A stretch of 64,000 bases of DNA, taken from Podospora comata (Eukaryota > Ascomycota > Sordariomycetes > Sordariales > Podosporaceae). The notes under the pieces were generated by a model. That model did no database searches. It was not told where the DNA came from and saw nothing but the letters and a program-made list of their open reading frames with translations. The translations under genes and the position numbers were made by a program. This document shows positions 35,373 to 46,087 of this stretch, one piece after another. The first letter of the stretch is position 1; each line of letters opens with the position of its first letter. Location of the stretch: assembly GCA_017354895.1 (NCBI GenBank), contig CP071499.1, forward strand, positions 3,658,001 to 3,722,000, read 5' to 3'.

Positions 35373-36613
35373 TTACTCATCCCATCTGCTCTCCAGTCCA
35401 TTGACCCCCCTCGGCCTTTCTGCCAGCGTCGTGATCCTGAACCCATGCCTCAACCCTTCCTGGGGCACGTGGACATTGTAATCGCTGATAGCAGTGTGAC
35501 TTGTCACCCTATTATCCCAGAGTGCGACCGTCCCCTCCTCCCACTTGACCCTCACTTGAAAGTCCTGGCCAAACGTGATGTGGTGGAAAAGAAGCTTCAA
35601 CAGCGCCTCGCTCTCCTCATCCTTCAGCCCCACAATCCTCTTGGTAAAACCCGGGTTGACAAAAAGTGCCTTTTGGCCTGTGGCAGGGTGAACCCGAACG
35701 ATCGGGTGCTCGGTTTTCACTGGTTCGCGGCGCACAAACAGGCCGTCACGGCGGGCGCCTTCTGCTTGGGGAAAGCCGGAGTGCTCAGCGCGGAGGTTTT
35801 CAAGAAGCGCCTGGATGGGAGGGGAAAGACGAGCATAGGCGGCAGTTTGGGACTCCCATGCCGTGTCGCCTCCTGTAGGGGGCACCGAGAGCAAAGTCAG
35901 GATGGTGATCCCGGGGGGTTGGCGCTCGTAGGAAACGTCCGAGTGATAGCCGGTCGTGGTGAGACGGTTGCCTCGGCGGCGGTTCCTGTATTCGTTGTCG
36001 CTACCCAAATATATGTTATGCAATTCTTGCGATTCTTTGACGTGGGCACCGACGGGCTGAGAGGGAAGGGGTTAGAATCATCTAGACAGGGCAGGGAACG
36101 GTAAAGGGGGGGGAGGCGCACATGAATGTGAAGAGGCCCAAAGTGCCGGCCAAACTCTTTTTGCTTCTCGATGCCAATGTCTTTGAAGTCCTGATCGCGG
36201 AAAACGACGACGCCTCTCTCGGCGATGAGGAGAGCCAACTCGTCCTTTTGGATGTCGTTGAGCTGACTCAGCTGAAGACCCCGGATTTCGGTTCCAATAC
36301 CAGGCGTCAAATTGATCACTTTGAGAGCGGGGGCATTCTCTTTGGACAAGAGATTGGGCTTTTCCTTGTTGGCGATGAGACCTCTGTCGTTGAACTCGAA
36401 GGGTTTGAGAGGGGGAAAAGTGGTCTCGGTGTCATAGACAGGGAGGTATGCCGAGTATTTGTACTAGGGAAGGCTGTTAGTTTCATGGACGCCATGGAGG
36501 TAGGGCATGACAGCAAGTACCTCCTCATGAATCTCCTCCTGGTAGGCCAGGGTCAACTTGAGAGGGGCACTCTCGGTGGCGGCGGTGGTTTGAGTCTGCG
36601 TGATGGTCGCCAT
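35373..36613 (-). CDS. TauD-type alpha-ketoglutarate-dependent dioxygenase
   Basis: Exons 36613-36521, 36463-36122 and 36056-35373 give 372 residues, the usual size of fungal sulfonate/taurine dioxygenases. Iron ligands are His183 and Asp185 (YHSDVSYE) and His332 (DNRVTSHTAISDY), and Arg352 in HGFRITT would bind 2-oxoglutarate. KYSAYLPVYD, GVVVFRDQDF and HFGPLHIH are also typical. The reaction by family is oxidative release of sulfite from sulfonates, though related members act on other small acids. The first intron uses a weak GTACTT donor but has a CTAAC branch and restores EEYKYSAYLPVYD. It is transcribed toward the metallopeptidase gene, with the 3' ends about 110 bases apart. Confidence 0.92.
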
Positions 36614-36670
36614 GTTGTGAATGTTGAGTTGGCTGAATCTGAACGTCTTCGTTCGTGGTTTATCAACACC

Positions 36671-36679
36671 CTTTTTATA
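36671..36679 (-). promoter_or_regulatory. TATA box of the TauD-type gene
   Basis: On the minus strand TATAAAAAG, 58-66 bases before the ATG at 36613. Confidence 0.45.
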
Positions 36680-36847
36680 TCTCCTCGATTGCTTCTGGCC
36701 TGATCCTATTTGCACACCTACGCGGCAATCGTGTATGCCGGTTAAGTGTCAGCACGTCAACGACACGCATATGACGAACCAACCTCTCGATCTTGACGGT
36801 ACCTCGTGGACAAAATATCTTTCACTGCACAAAAAACCAAATGACGC

Positions 36848-36940
36848 GTCAAAAGATAGTCAATACACCTTAAAAGATAGTCAATAGGCATTAAAAGATA
36901 GTTTGATATGCGTTGAAAGATAGTTCATAGGCCTACGAAA
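36848..36940 (-). repeat. Minisatellite family, locus 1
   Basis: About four imperfect units. On the minus strand each reads GCCTATTGACTATCTTTTAA with changes at few positions. The orientation is opposite to the loci at 40.1, 42.6 and 62.3 kb. Confidence 0.8.
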
Positions 36941-37341
36941 TGGTTATGAGGCCTATCGACTTTCTTGAACGTATAGTTCAGAATATAATGTGCGGTGACT
37001 TACCTTTGCATGGCCAATTATTTTGTCCACAACGTGTGGCTGTCTGCTGTGTATCATGGGTGCGGGGTGTTGGAGTCGTGATTTGCACAGAAATGGCGAT
37101 GGCTACGCCATCAGGCATTGACCACTGAAACGACATCTACAGAAGCAGTGGCCTTATTTCCGGGACAGTGAAGTCGAAGCTCTGCCGGGATCGGGACCGA
37201 GCCGGCTCCGTGCGCCGCAGCTCGGCGTGGCTGTGCGTTGATGCCATTCAAGAAACGGCGATGCAATATCATGGGAAACTGTAAAGCCTCTGGAATAGGT
37301 ACCCGACGTTACTTTATAACTCAGCTAGCTGGCCAAACCCA

Positions 37342-37920
37342 CTAAAACACACCGCTAACATAGTCGAGCACGGTAATCTTTTCGACCAGAGGTTCAATCT
37401 CCTTCTTGAAAGCCAGATGGGCGGGGTCTTGTTCCACGTAGTAATTTCTATCATCCGTGTTTTCGAATTGCACAACGAAAGCATGTGTCATGCCATTCTT
37501 GTCCGAGAGGTCAGCCCATGAGACATGGCGAGGAGGCAAGAGTGGAACGTACCTGGAGGTTTTCTGGGGAGTTATCTCGACCTCCTGTAATACTCTTGAT
37601 ATACGTGTGTTGCGAATTGGGCCGAAGGCAGTTTTCCTTGAGAGACAAGATCTTGGCACAGGCCTGATATCATGTGAGAAGGTGTTTATTGGCCGATAAA
37701 CGACGGGACTCACCACATCTACAGCTCCATCATCAAGATCGGGCTTAAACTTGAACAGGACAATGTGTGTCACTGTTGTGGTCGAGCCTGGGGGTGCGAG
37801 GTTGTGGTTCATGGTGGATGCGAAGCCGATGGGGTCGAAGAACAGAAACACGGAGAGAATGCAGAAGAGGGCGATGGTGATCCTCAACGCGTGAGGCCTG
37901 GCCCCGGAGATATTGACCAT
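37342..37920 (-). CDS. Membrane-anchored Dabb (stress-responsive A/B barrel) protein
   Basis: Exons 37920-37714, 37663-37553 and 37497-37342 give 157 residues. An N-terminal hydrophobic segment (ITIALFCILSVFLFF) looks like a signal anchor. A dimeric alpha+beta barrel (Dabb, PF07876) follows: VTHIVLFKFKPD, CAKILSLKENCL, MTHAFVVQFENTDDRNYYV, DPAHLAFKKEI and a closing VLDYVSGVF. Dabb proteins include stress proteins and polyketide cyclases, but most fungal ones have no known activity. The frame is open upstream of the chosen ATG without another ATG. Introns GTGAGT..TCAG and GTACGT..CAAG restore the family sequence exactly. The 5' end faces the aldo/keto reductase gene. Confidence 0.88.
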   Translation of the reverse strand: MVNISGARPHALRITIALFCILSVFLFFDPIGFASTMNHNLAPPGSTTTVTHIVLFKFKPDLDDGAVDVVSPVVYRPINTFSHDIRPVPRSCLSRKTAFGPIRNTRISRVLQEVEITPQKTSRYVPLLPPRHVSWADLSDKNGMTHAFVVQFENTDDRNYYVEQDPAHLAFKKEIEPLVEKITVLDYVSGVF

Positions 37921-38687
37921 CTTGAACGGGTACAGAGTGGTTTGCACAACGCTGCGGGCTTCCGGTGTGTCCTTCCCCAGAAGGTCATCGCCATTGAATC
38001 AGCATGTCTCAGTGGCCTGGCTGGGCTTAGCTGAGAAAGCAGCACGTGACACAAGAGCCCCGATAATACCCCTGAACAGCGCCGCAGCCCAGACTGCTTC
38101 CGTGTTAGCCCCTCCAATAATCCATTGAAAGTGTGTTGATTCTCGTGTGTCTGATTCGTGAACCAACAGTCGTAATATCGTGAGATGGAGACGCGAAGGC
38201 ACGTGAGGTTCTTGTGTCAGAGACTACGGTGACGTTCATTTTGCCTTGCAGCGACCGAGAGCCCCGCAATTTGCTTGGATGGCGTGGAGGGGCAGGGAGA
38301 CGCCAGCAAGAGCACTCGGCGCTGGCTTGGTACAGTCCAGACCAGTGACCTGGATGAAGTCGATGATTGTCATTATTTTCTATCGACATTCTCATCCAAA
38401 TTTCACCCTGTTTAGGTAGGGATGCACTAAACCACGGCGACGCATCCTCGGGACACAAAAAGTAACGCCAAGCCCCGAAAACGTCACCACGGCTGGCGGC
38501 TTCGATGGTGACATGCACAAATGACCCGCAACATGCTCTGCAAGGTGGGGTGGCCCTTCGCCGATGCCTTCGCCGATGCCCACCCCGATCGATTGCTCGT
38601 TATCAGATCATCTGATAAAAAATCGCTCACGTTTCATGTCAAAACCAGAGACTGCTCAATTCACAACACCATCCGACTACTCTCATA
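37921..38687. promoter_or_regulatory. Divergent promoter region, Dabb and aldo/keto reductase
   Basis: A 767-base gap between two 5' ends. No TATA or known site was assigned. Overlapping GCCGATGCC repeats near 38561-38582 are visible. Confidence 0.35.
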
Positions 38688-39662
38688 ATGACGCTCACCA
38701 TCGACACCAAGCTCAAGCTCAACAGTGGCTACGAGATCCCTCAACTGGGCTTCGGTGTCTACCAGACGTACGCTTCAAAACATGCTATTCTATCAGTGTT
38801 GAGTGTGACATGCTGACGCTCACTATAGCCCCCCTTCAGATACAGCAAGATGCGTATCCGAAGCTGTAAAGGCCGGCTACGCCCATGTGCGAGTCCCCCC
38901 TGTGGCATATGCGCAGTTACTGACCACCCCCAGATCGACTCTGCGGCATTGTACCGCAATGAAGGAGCTTGCGGCCAGGCCATTCGTTCCTTTTCCCGCG
39001 AGAAGATCTTCTTCACCACCAAGATCATGCCTTACACATTGGGCTATGAGAGTGTTCAGTCCCAGATCGACCGCATGCTCAACGAGACGGGGCTCGGGTA
39101 TCTCGATCTCGTGCTCATCCACGCCCCCTACGGCGGCTCGGCCAAACGTAAAGAATCGTGGAAGGCCCTGGTGGAGGCTGTTGAGGCCGGCAAGGTCAGA
39201 AGCATCGGTGTAAGCAACTACGGCGTTGCCCATCTCGACGAGCTGGAAAGGCACATTGCCGAGTTGGAGGAGGAGCGCGGCGGCAAGGGCAAGGGCGGCG
39301 TCATCAGCGTCGGCCAGTGGGAGATTCACCCCTGGTGCCCCAGAGACGACATTGTCGAGTGGTGCAAGAAAAGAAACATTGCTGTCGAGGCCTACTGCCC
39401 CTTGGTCCAGGGCAACCGATGGGGTGAGCCCATTGTCAAGAAGCTTGCCGAGAAGCATGGAAAGAGCGAAGCTCAGATCCTGATTCGTTGGAGCTTGCAG
39501 AAAGGCCTGGTCCCACTGCCCAAGAGCGTGAAGTCTGAAAGAATCGTCGCCAACGCTCAGGTCTACGACTTTGAGCTTACTGAGGAGGACATGAAGTCGT
39601 TAGACACTGGTGTGTACGAGCATGTGTCTTGGGATCCTACCACCGCTCCACTTAAGGATTAA
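38688..39662 (+). CDS. Aldo/keto reductase
   Basis: Exons 38688-38767, 38829-38886 and 38934-39662 give 288 residues, the family length. The catalytic tetrad of AKRs is Asp48, Tyr53 (IDSAALYRNE), Lys76 (FFTTKI) and His109 (VLIHAPYGG). GFGVYQTPPS opens the barrel. IGVSNYGVAHLDEL and the C-terminal LVPLPKSVKSERI are the NADPH-binding blocks. It would reduce aldehydes or ketones in the cytosol; the substrate is unknown. The very short second exon is supported by the join DTARCVSEAVKAGYAH-IDSAALY. Confidence 0.95.
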
Positions 39663-39796
39663 TTTCATCACGAGCGATAGTACCACCTTACCACGTCCGT
39701 TGTGGACCAAATGATAGAGACTGTCGCTAGCAGTAGGGCCCTTGAAGATAGCTAGCATACCTCCAGAGGTAGTGAGTAGGGCTTGACTACCTACCT

Positions 39797-39872
39797 TGTA
39801 TCTTAATAGGCCTTTAAAGATAGTCCATATGTTTTCGGAGATCATGAAAAAGCCTTGAAATGATTATATGAG
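39797..39872. repeat. Minisatellite family, locus 2 (weak)
   Basis: Two or three heavily diverged units, one reading AGGCCTTTAAAGATAGTCCATA, in the same orientation as locus 1. Confidence 0.5.
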
Positions 39873-40049
39873 GTGTTTTTATCATGCTTTACGCATTTTC
39901 TTCTACGTTGTGGTCTCTATCATTCTATTCACTACGTCTTATCTCACTACATCATGCCTTCTCCATCCACCCCCCCTCTCCCTTGCACCCTCACCTTTCC
40001 CTTCCACTCTTTCCCGTCCCCTCCACCCTCTCCTCACCCCCATGCCCAG

Positions 40050-40083
40050 TTCAACGCCCTGCTCAACGCCCTGCTCAACGTCT
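40050..40083. repeat. 12-base tandem repeat, about three units
   Basis: Unit CTGCTCAACGCC. Its complement GGCGTTGAGCAG shares GTTGAGCA with the array at 34024-34071. It lies just left of the main minisatellite block. Confidence 0.8.
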
Positions 40084-40134
40084 AGTTGAAAATTGTATCA
40101 TTTTAAAACGCCTACAACTTAAACTCAACACTTT

Positions 40135-40412
40135 TTTCATTATCTTTTAAGGCCTATCGAGTATCCTTTAAGACCTGTTAATTATTTTCAAGGCCTATTT
40201 ACTATCTTTTTAGGCCTATTGAATTTCTTTTAAAGCGTATTAAATATATTTGAATGCCTATTAACTATCTTTGGAGGCCTATTAACGATCTTTTAAGGCC
40301 TATTACTTATTTTTAAGGCCTATTAACTATATTTTAAGCTAAATGAACTATCTTTCAAGGCCTGCTGACTATCCTTCAAGACCTGTTGACTATTTTTAAA
40401 GCCTATTATCTA
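40135..40412 (+). repeat. Minisatellite family, locus 3 (largest)
   Basis: About a dozen tandem units of 21-24 bases, with consensus near AGGCCTATTAACTATCTTTTA. Single units differ at several positions (GAGTATCC, GAATTTCT, AACGATCT). The block ends next to a CTAGGTAGGTACC. Confidence 0.9.
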
Positions 40413-40456
40413 GGTAGGTACCAAGCATCACTGACGATGTAGCGCGGTCTAGAATT

Positions 40457-41989
40457 TCAGGAACTTTGAACCGGGACAAAAACCACCAGTACGGCGAGGA
40501 AACTGTTGATGTCGTGTCAGCCTCTTCTTCTGTGGCTCCTACGAGGGGGTTCGTGGCCATGCATGATTCTGGTGCACTACCTGTTTGGTTCAGGGATCCA
40601 GGGGCTCAGGGTTCAGGGTTTAAATAGGGGTCATCACTGGAGTGCAAAGAAGAGTGTTAAGAGAGACAGAGAAGCTTACGCGGAGGTGGCCGTAAACACT
40701 TGAACTCTTGTCCCTTCGGTCATGCACATGACTGCTATGGCGAAGAGGACTGTGAAGCATGTGATCATGGCCAGTTTATGGTACAAGTTGGGGACGATAG
40801 AGAGGCAAAGAATGGCGACAATAGGAAGCAGGCAGGCCACCAAAGTTGCTCCGCGATAAGTCAGCTTGAGTAGCGTGTCGCCCGAGTATGCTCGAACGTT
40901 GTCCTTTCCGATGTTAGTAACCTAATAGGCTGGCTGGATGACCACCAATCTGAATGTCGACTCACGGTTCTTGACCTCCTCTTCTGCGCTTCTTTATCTG
41001 CATCCTCCACATGGTTGGTAGATGTCTTTTCGCTTCCCTCCTGACCGGCCGTAGACTCCGAATCATCCGCTTCTCTCTTGTGGGGGTTTTTTACAGCTTC
41101 TCTGAAGGGAATGAGTTCCTCCGCGAGCCACCGTGTCAGGCCGTCGACATTCTTTCGCCAACGAGGTGCCACAAGGTCTGCTCTGGTTGGCGGTTCCGTC
41201 TTGTTCCAGAAGCTGATGAGATTCATGAACTGTTGGCGAAGTGGGGGAGGCTCTAGCTTCTTTTGCTGATCCCCCCATATCTCGCTGCCAACTCCTTGAA
41301 CAGTCATGTTCCCATGATCTTCGTCCTGAAGCCACTTCACTAGTTGTCGCATGTTGTGCGTACTGGGTTCAGGGAGCGTTGATATTTGAGAGTACTGCAA
41401 GAGCGCTTCGTCTATGCCCATGTGAGCCCACGACCCGAAATATTTGACGAACTGAGGAGAATATAGCAAGATTGAACATACCGTAGCCCTTCAAACATTC
41501 CCTCAATTCTCGAATCTTCAAAAACTGTTTACTGTTGGTGCCCGGTCCCCAGAAAATCTTCTCGGGTTCTTTGTGAAACTCAGACTCGCCATGAAGGTCG
41601 AGACCATTCGAATCCCTGTCCAGCTCTTCCAGATCCTTCAATTGTTCCCTCAACACTGATAACTCGACTTGATAATACAAAAGGTTTTTGATGTGAAGGT
41701 CATGGAACCGCGAAAAGGCCACAAAATCTGGTGTCTTCGTCATCAATCTTGCGAGATCAAGCCAGCCTTCAGCGGAGATTGGTTCCTCAATTGCAATCGA
41801 TGCGAGTGATGGAGTTGGTTGGTGTTCCGCTCCGTCTATTGCTTGTGCCGGGTTGATCAAGGGATCCACTGACGCCGCTGTTACAGTTGTCGGAGCGCTG
41901 CTTCCACGCGACCTGTCACTCCCGATGGGACTGGTTGGGCTTGAGGGCTCTGAGCCTAGAGTTGAGCCTGCAAAGTCTGAGCGTGCCAT
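40457..41989 (-). CDS. DUF6594 membrane protein
   Basis: Exons 41989-41482, 41411-40966, 40921-40680 and 40502-40457 give 413 residues. The N-terminus is Ser/Pro-rich. The DUF6594 block follows: FVAFSRFHDLHIKNLLYYQVELSVL, then EECLKGYDEALLQYSQISTLPEP restored across the first intron. After a charged linker come three hydrophobic helices at the C-terminus (ATLVACLLPIVAILCLSIV, AMITCFTVLFAIAVMC, TSAFLAVLVVFV). This layout is typical of a large Pezizomycotina family without known function, sometimes found near heterokaryon-incompatibility genes. The last exon is only 46 bases; it is supported because GC|T joins the third helix in frame. The third intron (177 bases) is long. Confidence 0.87.
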
Positions 41990-42624
41990 TTTGAAGCCTA
42001 AGCGTACGTATCTGGGTGATAATGATGGCTGTGCAGCAAATGATATTTGGAAAGCTCGAAGCGCAGCCTTTGCAACGGGTGATGGGAAGCCAGTCGAGAG
42101 ACTGGGGATTGGAGTGGCAGTCTCATGGTTAAATGGATCTGGTTGACAGCCTGTGTAGCAGGAATGCCCACTGATGATGTGATCAAAACTGCACTTAATC
42201 TACTGTATTTCTTAACACGTCAAATCAAATGGCGGATGTGTTGTGCATTGCATCCTCGCATTGCAGCAGTTCCACGAAGTCTTATAGGTTGAGGGTTGAC
42301 TGATGCAGGTAGTTGACCTTCAAGCTTCCTATTTGCCGCCATATATAAGGTCGTGTACAGCAGCTATAATCTGCCGCCATGAGTGATATGCCCCTGGCCG
42401 AGAAGATGATAAGTCTCATGAGCACACTCTGGTTGAAACGACAGTCGCTATCTCCTGAGATTTAGAACCCTTTTGGTTCACATGAGGCGGAGTCCTACGT
42501 GTTGATTTCTAAAGAGACTCACATATAATGACAAGATGGTTGTCGTTGGTGATGTGGCGCAATGGTGGTTAGCCCTGGTAGGCAGGAGTGGTCGATAAAG
42601 TAATAGAGATTGCACAAAGATTTC

Positions 42625-42755
42625 AAGCGCTTCAAAGATAATTGATATGCCTTCGACGATCTTTTTAGGGCCCTCTGACTATCTTGAGAGGCCTATTTCC
42701 TATCTTTTAGAGGTATATTGCGAATCTTGAGGGGCCTGTTGACTCTTTCGCAGGC
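42625..42755 (+). repeat. Minisatellite family, locus 4
   Basis: About six diverged units, including CTGACTATCTTGAGAGGCCT and TTCCTATCTTTTAGAGG, in the orientation of locus 3. Confidence 0.75.
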
Positions 42756-43949
42756 CTCAATCTCTTTGTTTACAACGTGACGGAATATCCAGCGGGCTCG
42801 TGTAAACATCATGTACCTAGCTAGGTACCTACGTTTCCTGCATGGTCTAATTAGCCACTAGCCCTCACCAGGTCACGTAAACTGAGGAGAACCATACATG
42901 TGGTGCCACCAGGATCCTCGAATGCTACTTGTCTGATTACGAAGTGTGAGAGCAGAATCATGATCTGACTGAGGCACAAGGCTCTCGGCAATGACTACCG
43001 GATAGTAATGGATGCCACACACCTCAAGATAATTCCCGCAGCAAATTCTGGTAAGGGTGCGTGGCAGTGCACACACTTGTCAAATCAAGTCCCTGGTTGG
43101 GTGCGACACACCATGAGTAACATTGGAACCTAAACATCTGAGCGCTGGTGTAGAACAGGCCCCAGATTGGAGAGCCCCAACAATCAGAGGACGTACCATG
43201 AGGCTCCATAGCCACCTACCATGGGATTGAAGGCAGGCTCCGTGCATTGTACATTCACAACTCAGAATTACTGTATGTTGTGCATGCATAACTTTATGCA
43301 TCCATAGATTCAGGGGTATTGTTTACAATTTGTTTTGTGAACACACAGTTAACGAAAGAATACACAGAGATAACTTTTGTTTTTCTATCCGGCGTTGCGA
43401 AAGGTCAAACGATGAAAAACAGAGCCTCACGGGTCGAGCTGACAACTAACAGGTTGAGGCGTCACAGCTGATTGCCCCCCTCGAGTCCAGGTGTGCCTCA
43501 TTTCGACCAGGGGGTTACCACCAAGGGCTAATCCCTTGGCCATAAAAGGGCAGGCAATACTTTCTTGACGTAGTAGATGGCCGAAATTGGACAGTATCGT
43601 TTCGGAAGGCCTGACGCTTCACCAAAAATGAACAGGCCCTGAACACCATCTTCAGCTCTCCCACGTCGGGGGCCATTCACAGACCACCATCCAACTCCAA
43701 ACCGTGGAAGTACTTGATGAGGTGATGCATATCGGTGAGGACGAGCCCCTCTTTTCTTTACCTATTGTAATTGGCCTTCTTATGGTGAAGAGCCCCGAAC
43801 AAGCCGGTGATGATCACGACACAGCAAACAACATCACCAGGCTCTGCAGCACAACGGCCTCTTTGTCCTGAAAATTCTGGTTTCCGTGTGTACGCCACGC
43901 TCGAAAGAGTACATGCGAAAGTTCCCGTTCTTATGGTCCGAGCCTTGTT

Positions 43950-44095
43950 GTGTGTCTATCTCAGCTCAAGGTAGACAGATATAAATTTCCACGCTGTTTG
44001 ATCCCAGCTACACACAGGTCGACAGAAGCATTTGTCCATCTCAGCTTCAGAAAGACAGAAGGGTTTGTCTATCTCAGGATTATATAGACGAAATA
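43950..44095. repeat. Short TGTCTATCTCAG repeats with internal inverted ends
   Basis: Three copies of about TTTGTCTATCTCAG, each followed within 10-20 bases by a TAGACA- or GACAG-like complement, so each could form a small hairpin. They lie in the promoter of the small gene at 44139. Confidence 0.5.
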
Positions 44096-44138
44096 ACTCC
44101 TACCCACGCCAATTACACGCATAACACCAAACGATAAG

Positions 44139-44561
44139 ATGTCCGGTACTGGAGGCGCTACTTTTGTCGATGGGCGCTGTAGGTTATTTCGTCTTTGAGT
44201 CAGCGTGACGGGGCACTTCAATAGACACTAACATTTCTATATAGCGCCACAGGCCTGGAAGCTCGAAAAAGCCAGACTAGATAAAGCTCTCACCGATGCG
44301 CAACGAAAGCTCGATGGCCGCAAGAGAAGCGACCCGGAAGGCAGAGATCCGAGAACTGCGAATGCTGTTGCTCTAGCGCAGTATGCCGTTGATGTGGCGA
44401 ACATTCATGTGGCACAATACCACATACGCGTAGCGTTTGCCAGTGGAGATGTTGATGACAAGAAGAAGAAGTCTCTTCTGGAGCAGTTGGCTGAGTTGGA
44501 GACGGAACTTCAGGAGTTGGCCCAGGGAAAAGCGAAGGAGGCTGCAAATGGCCAGAACTGA
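44139..44561 (+). CDS. Small charged, probably coiled-coil protein, unknown
   Basis: Exons 44139-44178 and 44245-44561 give 118 residues. The intron (GTAGGT..TATAG, with CACTAAC) separates MSGTGGATFVDGR from SPQAWKLEKARLDKALT. The protein is Lys/Glu/Ala/Gln-rich and mostly helical. LLEQLAELETELQELAQGKA at the C-terminus has leucine spacing typical of a coiled coil. No signal peptide or membrane segment. I recognise no family. Support is the open frame across a good intron and coding-like composition; the opposite strand frame is a shadow. Confidence 0.65.
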
Positions 44562-45163
44562 TGGTTTTCATACCTAGGTAAGGGACAGCTATCTGCAAGG
44601 ACAAGGACAAGGACCTACACTCGTTTACAAGATCAGGATGTCCTTTGACGCTGGGTTTGTCGCAAATGGAGGACAGATCTTTCTTTGAACCAACACTCTT
44701 GTATGTCAATTTCAGATATTTCTTCTGTGCATCAAAGTCAGTCTTTTCCGAGTGTAATCCTTTCCCACTCGCACCCACATTCAGGTGGCTTGAGATGCTT
44801 TCCAACGAGTAGGTAGGCAGTTCGGAAGGCAGGTTCCGTCAGCTAGCGATTGAAAGCATGAGGGAAGCGGGTTATCCCGCTGTTTACATCTCCATCGCAA
44901 TTTATCCGATCATTTCGATGCAACACTTCCTCCCAAACCGGGTCTTCGTTCCCAAATTCCCGGGAATACCTGCCCCAGCTCCATTCCGTCCATTCTGAAA
45001 AGGCAAGTCGGACGACTGAACCGGGCCGGCTACGCCAAGGTCCCTGTGTGGGTGGGTATCATGAAAATGTCATAAAGTCTCACTTTTCCACCGTTGAAGC
45101 TTGGTGAAAAGCTTAACTCTTCTTGTCACCTTGGCATTGTTCAATCTCAACTTGGCTCTCAAG
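44562..45163. other. Intergenic with dispersed repeat copy B
   Basis: 44610-44715 resembles 34087-34200. A GGACAA triplet repeat (AAGGACAAGGACAAGGACC) lies near 44598-44615. No gene seen. Confidence 0.45.
44610..44715. repeat. Dispersed repeat, copy B
   Basis: Shares CCTACACT, ACAAGATCA, CGCAAAT, CAGAT.TTTCTT and TTGTATG in order with copy A at 34.1 kb. Confidence 0.55.
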
Positions 45164-46087
45164 ATGCGTGTTTTCTCTGCTGTTCTCCTACTGACGGCCG
45201 GTGCGGCGGCCCAACGCGGGCCATATGAGCAGTGTGGTGGTACCGGGCGACCAGACGAGAGCTGCAGTGCTGGCTGGCAGTGCACCACATACAAGTAAAG
45301 CCTCCTCAAAACTCCCTATTCCCACATTGCGGTCGATGATTACTGACGCTTCCCAGCCCATATTATGCCCAGTGCGTTCCAGCAGCCACCTCCGCCCCGG
45401 CACCAACCTCGACACCGGCACCGTCTCCCACACCTGTCCCATCATCTTCCCAGCTTATTACCTCCTCCTCTCGTGTAATCACCACTCTCACCACTGTCAC
45501 TACACCCCCATCCATCACCACCTCTACCCAAGCCGGCTCAGGCTCCCTCCCGGTTGTCCCCACTCCAACCACGCTGCAATCAGGGTGGTACTGGATCCGC
45601 GCGGTCGCCACGCCCAACTACCGCTCTTATCTCCAGCCCCAGCCGACATCCACCCCCGTCCCCAGAGCAGCGGTCCTCGCCAATTCCAAGACGGCCGCCC
45701 AGTTCCAGCTCACCTCCGGCCAGCTAATCCAGAACAACTTTGGCAACTCCCCCAACCTCTACCTTAACGTCGAGAACCCCACCGACAAAACCCAAAGAAG
45801 ACTCAGGACATGGTTTGACACCACACCAAACACCTATGGTACCTTTGGCTGGCAGGGCGACACCCTCACCTGGACCGTCAGTGACATCAACAGGCCCAAC
45901 AGTGCTGCTTGGTTGGTCTGTGGTGATAGCAAGGAGGTCTTCATCAACACTGGAGCATTCCTGTGGGATACACCTGCGGGATGTTTCGATCATACTGTAA
46001 GTTTGGCTTTTCCCTTTATATGACAAGTGAGCTAACAGCTGGGGGTGATAGATTCACTCGTACAATGGCGCCCAGGCCGATGTTTGA
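45164..46087 (+). CDS. Secreted protein with N-terminal cellulose-binding domain (CBM1)
   Basis: Exons 45164-45294, 45357-45996 and 46052-46087 give 268 residues. A signal peptide (MRVFSAVLLLTAGAAAQ) is followed by a complete CBM1: YEQCGG, CSAGWQCTTYNPYYAQCV with conserved Cys and aromatic residues, reading through the first intron. A Ser/Thr/Pro linker (about residues 55-115) follows. The C-terminal domain starts SGWYWIRAVATPNYRSYLQ and has LNVENPTDKTQRRLRTWF, FGWQGDTLTWTVSD and PAGCFDHT. I do not recognise this domain as a known hydrolase or LPMO. It probably acts outside the cell on plant cell wall; catalysis is unproven. Confidence 0.88.

Larger units (their letters stand above)
36614..37341. 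other. Intergenic with minisatellite
   Basis: Holds the TauD promoter and minisatellite copy 1 at 36848-36940. No gene seen in the rest. Confidence 0.55.
39663..40456. other. Repeat-rich intergenic region
   Basis: Lies between convergent AKR and DUF6594 genes. It holds minisatellite loci 2 and 3 and a 12-base tandem array at 40050-40083, and is strongly AT-rich on the right side. No gene seen. Confidence 0.6.
41990..44138. other. Long intergenic stretch with repeats
   Basis: About 2.1 kb. It holds minisatellite locus 4 (42625-42755) and three TGTCTATCTCAG-type motifs between 43950 and 44095. No coding frame with support was seen. The part around 43430-43900 has short frames only. Confidence 0.5.

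Noticed and set aside
28983-39662. A secondary-metabolite gene cluster
   Set aside because: No backbone synthase, terpene cyclase or cluster-type regulator among the genes; kept only as a low-interest neighbourhood note.
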